From Lingula anatina (taxonomy: Eukaryota > Brachiopoda > Lingulata > Lingulida > Lingulidae), in contig NW_019775427.1 of the NCBI RefSeq assembly GCF_001039355.2, positions 12,240-45,236 of the forward strand: a stretch of DNA of 32,997 nucleotides. The letters run 5' to 3'. The translations under genes and the position numbers were made by a program. Positions within the stretch are counted from its first letter, which is position 1; every line of letters begins with the position of its first letter. Positions 30,358 through 32,997 of the stretch are shown piece after piece. Below the pieces are notes generated by a model that searched no databases, was not told where the DNA came from, and saw only the letters and a program-made list of their open reading frames with translations.

Positions 30358-30956
30358 GTTGGAATTCCCTAAGGAAAAAGGTATTCGTTTACTTTGAAAA
30401 AAGACCTTACAAACGTAATACATGAGATATGGCAAGTTAAATGTATTGGCCAGAAGACATATCGCTCTTACCTTCCACTGTTCGACCCATCCATGTTCTT
30501 ACTACATTTAATCGTCACGGCTTTGGGAATTCACTTGGGTGTTCGAGATACATGTAGTGCACGAGATACGGAACGTCACCAGATCGAGTCACGCCCTGAT
30601 GTGATAAGAAAAAACTGTCAAACATAACAAACACAGTAGGTGGTTTTGATGACAGCCACACCGTTAGAAAAACTCCCTGCGCGATAAGAGTCTTTGCTGC
30701 AATTTTGCTGCCCCTTCCTTAGTGCAGTTCCTACGCGACTTAAACTTCAGACTAAACCTGATAATAACAACGTGTGTAAAAAGGCATACGTGATGAACAG
30801 CCGTGCAGATGTCCCCAGTGTCCGAATACATTGCGATTTAAAATAAATAAAGATTTAATAATATTTACAGAAAAACAACTTTTGAACTAGCTTAAAATCG
30901 GTCAGGTTGAAGAAGGATATGTGTTACCTAAATCTATTAGCATAAACCATCAGTTC
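30358..30956 (+). repeat. Long direct repeat, copy 1 (about 600 bp)
   Basis: Nearly identical to 32404-32997, with few substitutions and single-base indels. It contains cattaatcgtcacggct-like and tgcacgagatacggaacgtc words and an aaataaataaag polyadenylation-like motif near 30840. A 77-codon frame in copy 1 changes length in copy 2 through a 1-base indel, so coding is unlikely. Confidence 0.95.
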
Positions 30957-31586
30957 TTTATCCAGGAATTAAAAAGACCTGTGTCAAGACTGCAATTGGA
31001 AAAAGGTTGCTTAGCATATTTAATTGACCAAAACAATGGATAAAGCAATAGATATAAAGCAATATCGTACTCAGTATACTTGGGAGTTACCTTAAGATGT
31101 TTGCCATTTTGACACGACCATATGAGACCAACCATAAAGAGGCTTATTGGTACCAAATTGATTGCCGTTTTAGATATATTGTTAAAAATAATTCCAGAAA
31201 TGAAACTTTTAAAATGGCAAGTTCCTTTCTTTCAGTTTAAGGGCCATTTTAATAAAACTTTTTTATCAGCCTTGGCGCCGTATGACAAGGTTTATACGTG
31301 ACATAATGCTGTACTGATTTGCCCTTGCTCTATTAATATGCATTGAAATAAACGCTATACCTGACAACAGCGTTGCATTTTAAAAAGCAACACAAGCCCC
31401 AAACTGGTTCAACAGCCAGTTTTATGATCTACAGCGCTGTATTATTATTTTTCTAAGTGAAAATTGACCATGGTAATATTTAAACAGTGGCTATATTAAC
31501 CAAGCGTTTAGTGTAATGCATGGATCCTCTAGCTTGAAATATAATATGTGTCATAGGTGGAGAAACTTACCCATCCTCCGCCCCCT

Positions 31587-31587
<1 letters not shown>

Positions 31588-31633
<46 letters not shown>

Positions 31634-31634
31634 A
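31588..31634. repeat. Poly(C) followed by (CA)n
   Basis: A C run of about 30 passes into a CA dinucleotide run. The length is likely unreliable in the assembly. Confidence 0.9.
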
Positions 31635-32173
31635 TTTCAATCAGATCAGTTCTAAGCGCAGGGAGTGGATGAAGTGGGGGTCTTATGGCTTTTTAAGGCG
31701 AATACATACATAAGTAAGTGTATAACAACATTTAGGGAGGAGACCCCAGTCAACCGATGCTCTTCTTCAATTACTTTTGCTCCCTTCCCCATCAGTGACT
31801 ATTTCTATTAAGGGTTAGCTACACCTACACTAACTATTAGATACCATATACGAGCATGTAGAGTATTTACCGTTGGATTACATATATGGTAAAGCATACA
31901 AGAAAAAAACCTTAAAAATATTTTTAAAAAAAAGATATTTTTCTTCCAGACAGAGAAAAAACAATTTGTCCATATTGAAAATGGAAGATTGCTATCATAA
32001 GATAATAATGCGAACTGCAAGATTCAAGACCTTGACAAGTGCGCCCATGTATGTTGACGAAGGCACAGCATTTTAAACTTTTTAATTATTAGCCAAAAAT
32101 GACACTAAACACCGCTTTGATCTGGGACACAGACATACCAGTGTATTCTGCTGCTGTATATATAATAATAAAA

Positions 32174-32180
<7 letters not shown>

Positions 32181-32206
<26 letters not shown>

Positions 32207-32216
32207 ATTTTATTTA
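32181..32216. repeat. (TTTA)n microsatellite
   Basis: A TTTA/TTAT run followed by a T tract to 32229. Confidence 0.95.
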
Positions 32217-32403
32217 TTTTTTTTTTTTTCATCATCTCAGATATCATTTACGGCATTCGTTGCCGTTGTTTAAACGGCAATCCAGGATCACAACTTTGAA
32301 TTAAAGTGTATGTTACCCAGTATCGCAGACATGAAGATATATTATTATCCTCATTATATATTCTAAAGTTCATCACCATAAACCTGATCCTTCTTTCCAT
32401 GTT

Positions 32404-32997
32404 GGATATTCCCTAAGGAAAAGGGGATTCGTTTACTTTGAAAAGACCTTACAAACGTACTACATGAGATATGGCAAGTTAAATGTATTGGCCAGATGAC
32501 ATATCGCTCTTACCTTCCACTGTTCGACACGTCCATGTTCTTACTACATTTAATCGTCACGGCTCTGGGAATTCACTTGGGTGATCGAGATACATGTAGT
32601 GCACGAGATACGGAACGTCACCAGATCGAGTCACGCCCTGATGTGATAAGAAAAACTGTCAAACATAACAAACACAGTAGGTGGTTTTGATGACAGCCAC
32701 ACCGTTAGAAAAACTCCCTGCGCGATAAGAGTCTTTGCTGCAATTTTGCTGCCCCTTCCTTAGTGCAGTTCCTACGCGACTTAAACTTCAGACTAAACCT
32801 GATAACAACAACGTGTGTAAAAAGGCATACGTGATGAACAGCCGTGCAGATGTCCCCAGTGTCCGAATACATTGCGATTTAAAATAAATAAAGATTTAAT
32901 AATATTTACAGAAAAACAACTTTTGAACTAGCTGAAAATCGGTCAGGTTGAAGAAGGATATGTGTTACCTAAATCTATTAGCATAAACCATCAGTTC
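32404..32997 (+). repeat. Long direct repeat, copy 2 (continues past window)
   Basis: Matches 30358-30956 at an offset of about 2,041-2,044 bp to the last base of the window, so the true length is at least about 600 bp. Confidence 0.95.

Larger units (their letters stand above)
30957..32403. other. Sequence between the two long direct repeats
   Basis: No gene, RT or integrase motif was seen. It includes poly(C) with (CA)n at 31588-31634 and (TTTA)n at 32181-32216. Confidence 0.6.

Noticed and set aside
30394-30627. 77-codon frame repeated at 32496-32690
   Set aside because: Frame and length change between the two near-identical copies by a single-base indel, and no motif is recognisable.
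1-32997. CRISPR arrays, prokaryotic operons, tRNA or rRNA genes
   Set aside because: Splice sites, AT-rich introns and eukaryotic transposons show this is animal DNA. I saw no spacer-repeat array and no convincing tRNA cloverleaf or rRNA sequence, though a covariance-model search was not possible.

Overview
The window is eukaryotic, almost certainly animal, and most like a marine invertebrate such as a mollusc or other lophotrochozoan. It is AT-rich and contains one assembly gap (25 N). Coding exons are sparse, with recognisable splice sites. Transposon families common in such genomes are abundant: DIRS, LINE, Penelope-like, a long-TIR DNA transposon with an XPG-like nuclease, Tc1-like and MITE. 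Microsatellites are frequent. The species cannot be fixed from sequence reading alone.

Main host gene (minus strand, 15218 to about 2681). A CARD exon (15218-14896) ends at a canonical AG|GTAGGT donor in phase 1. A large exon (5855-3406) begins after a pyrimidine-tract TTTTAG acceptor, also in phase 1, and encodes an NB-ARC STAND NTPase followed by kinesin-light-chain-like TPRs. Joined across a roughly 9-kb intron they give a CARD-NB-ARC-TPR protein, the layout expected of an innate-immune or cell-death signalling ATPase. The first exon with the ATG is not identified. The 3' TPR coding region (3405-2681) carries frameshifts and a stop, so the gene is either a pseudogene or a truncated allele.

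Inside that intron (5856-14895) lies a DNA transposon of about 6.5 kb (7011-13544). Its diverged inverted repeats of about 1.1 kb are capped by (GA)n on the left and (TC)n on the right. It carries a broken minus-strand gene (11720-8483) for a protein of about 1,050 residues with the five acidic motifs of an XPG/FEN1-like nuclease and a C-terminal CXC cysteine module. Next to it is a decayed Penelope-like fragment (13554-14575).

Left edge (1-2217): a DIRS-like retrotransposon (gag-like ORF plus the start of the reverse transcriptase, running off the window) abuts a LINE fragment. Right of the CARD exon (15.2-33 kb) I find an N gap, a 283-bp MITE and a minisatellite. There is also a small two-exon gene with TATA box and polyadenylation signal (21250-20572). 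Further right are a Penelope N-terminal fragment, a Tc1 deletion derivative, an (A)GTCCTAG-rich block with a perfect 16-bp-stem hairpin, long tandem and dispersed repeats, a SWIM zinc-finger fragment, and a near-identical direct repeat of about 590 bp (30358-30956 and 32404-32997).
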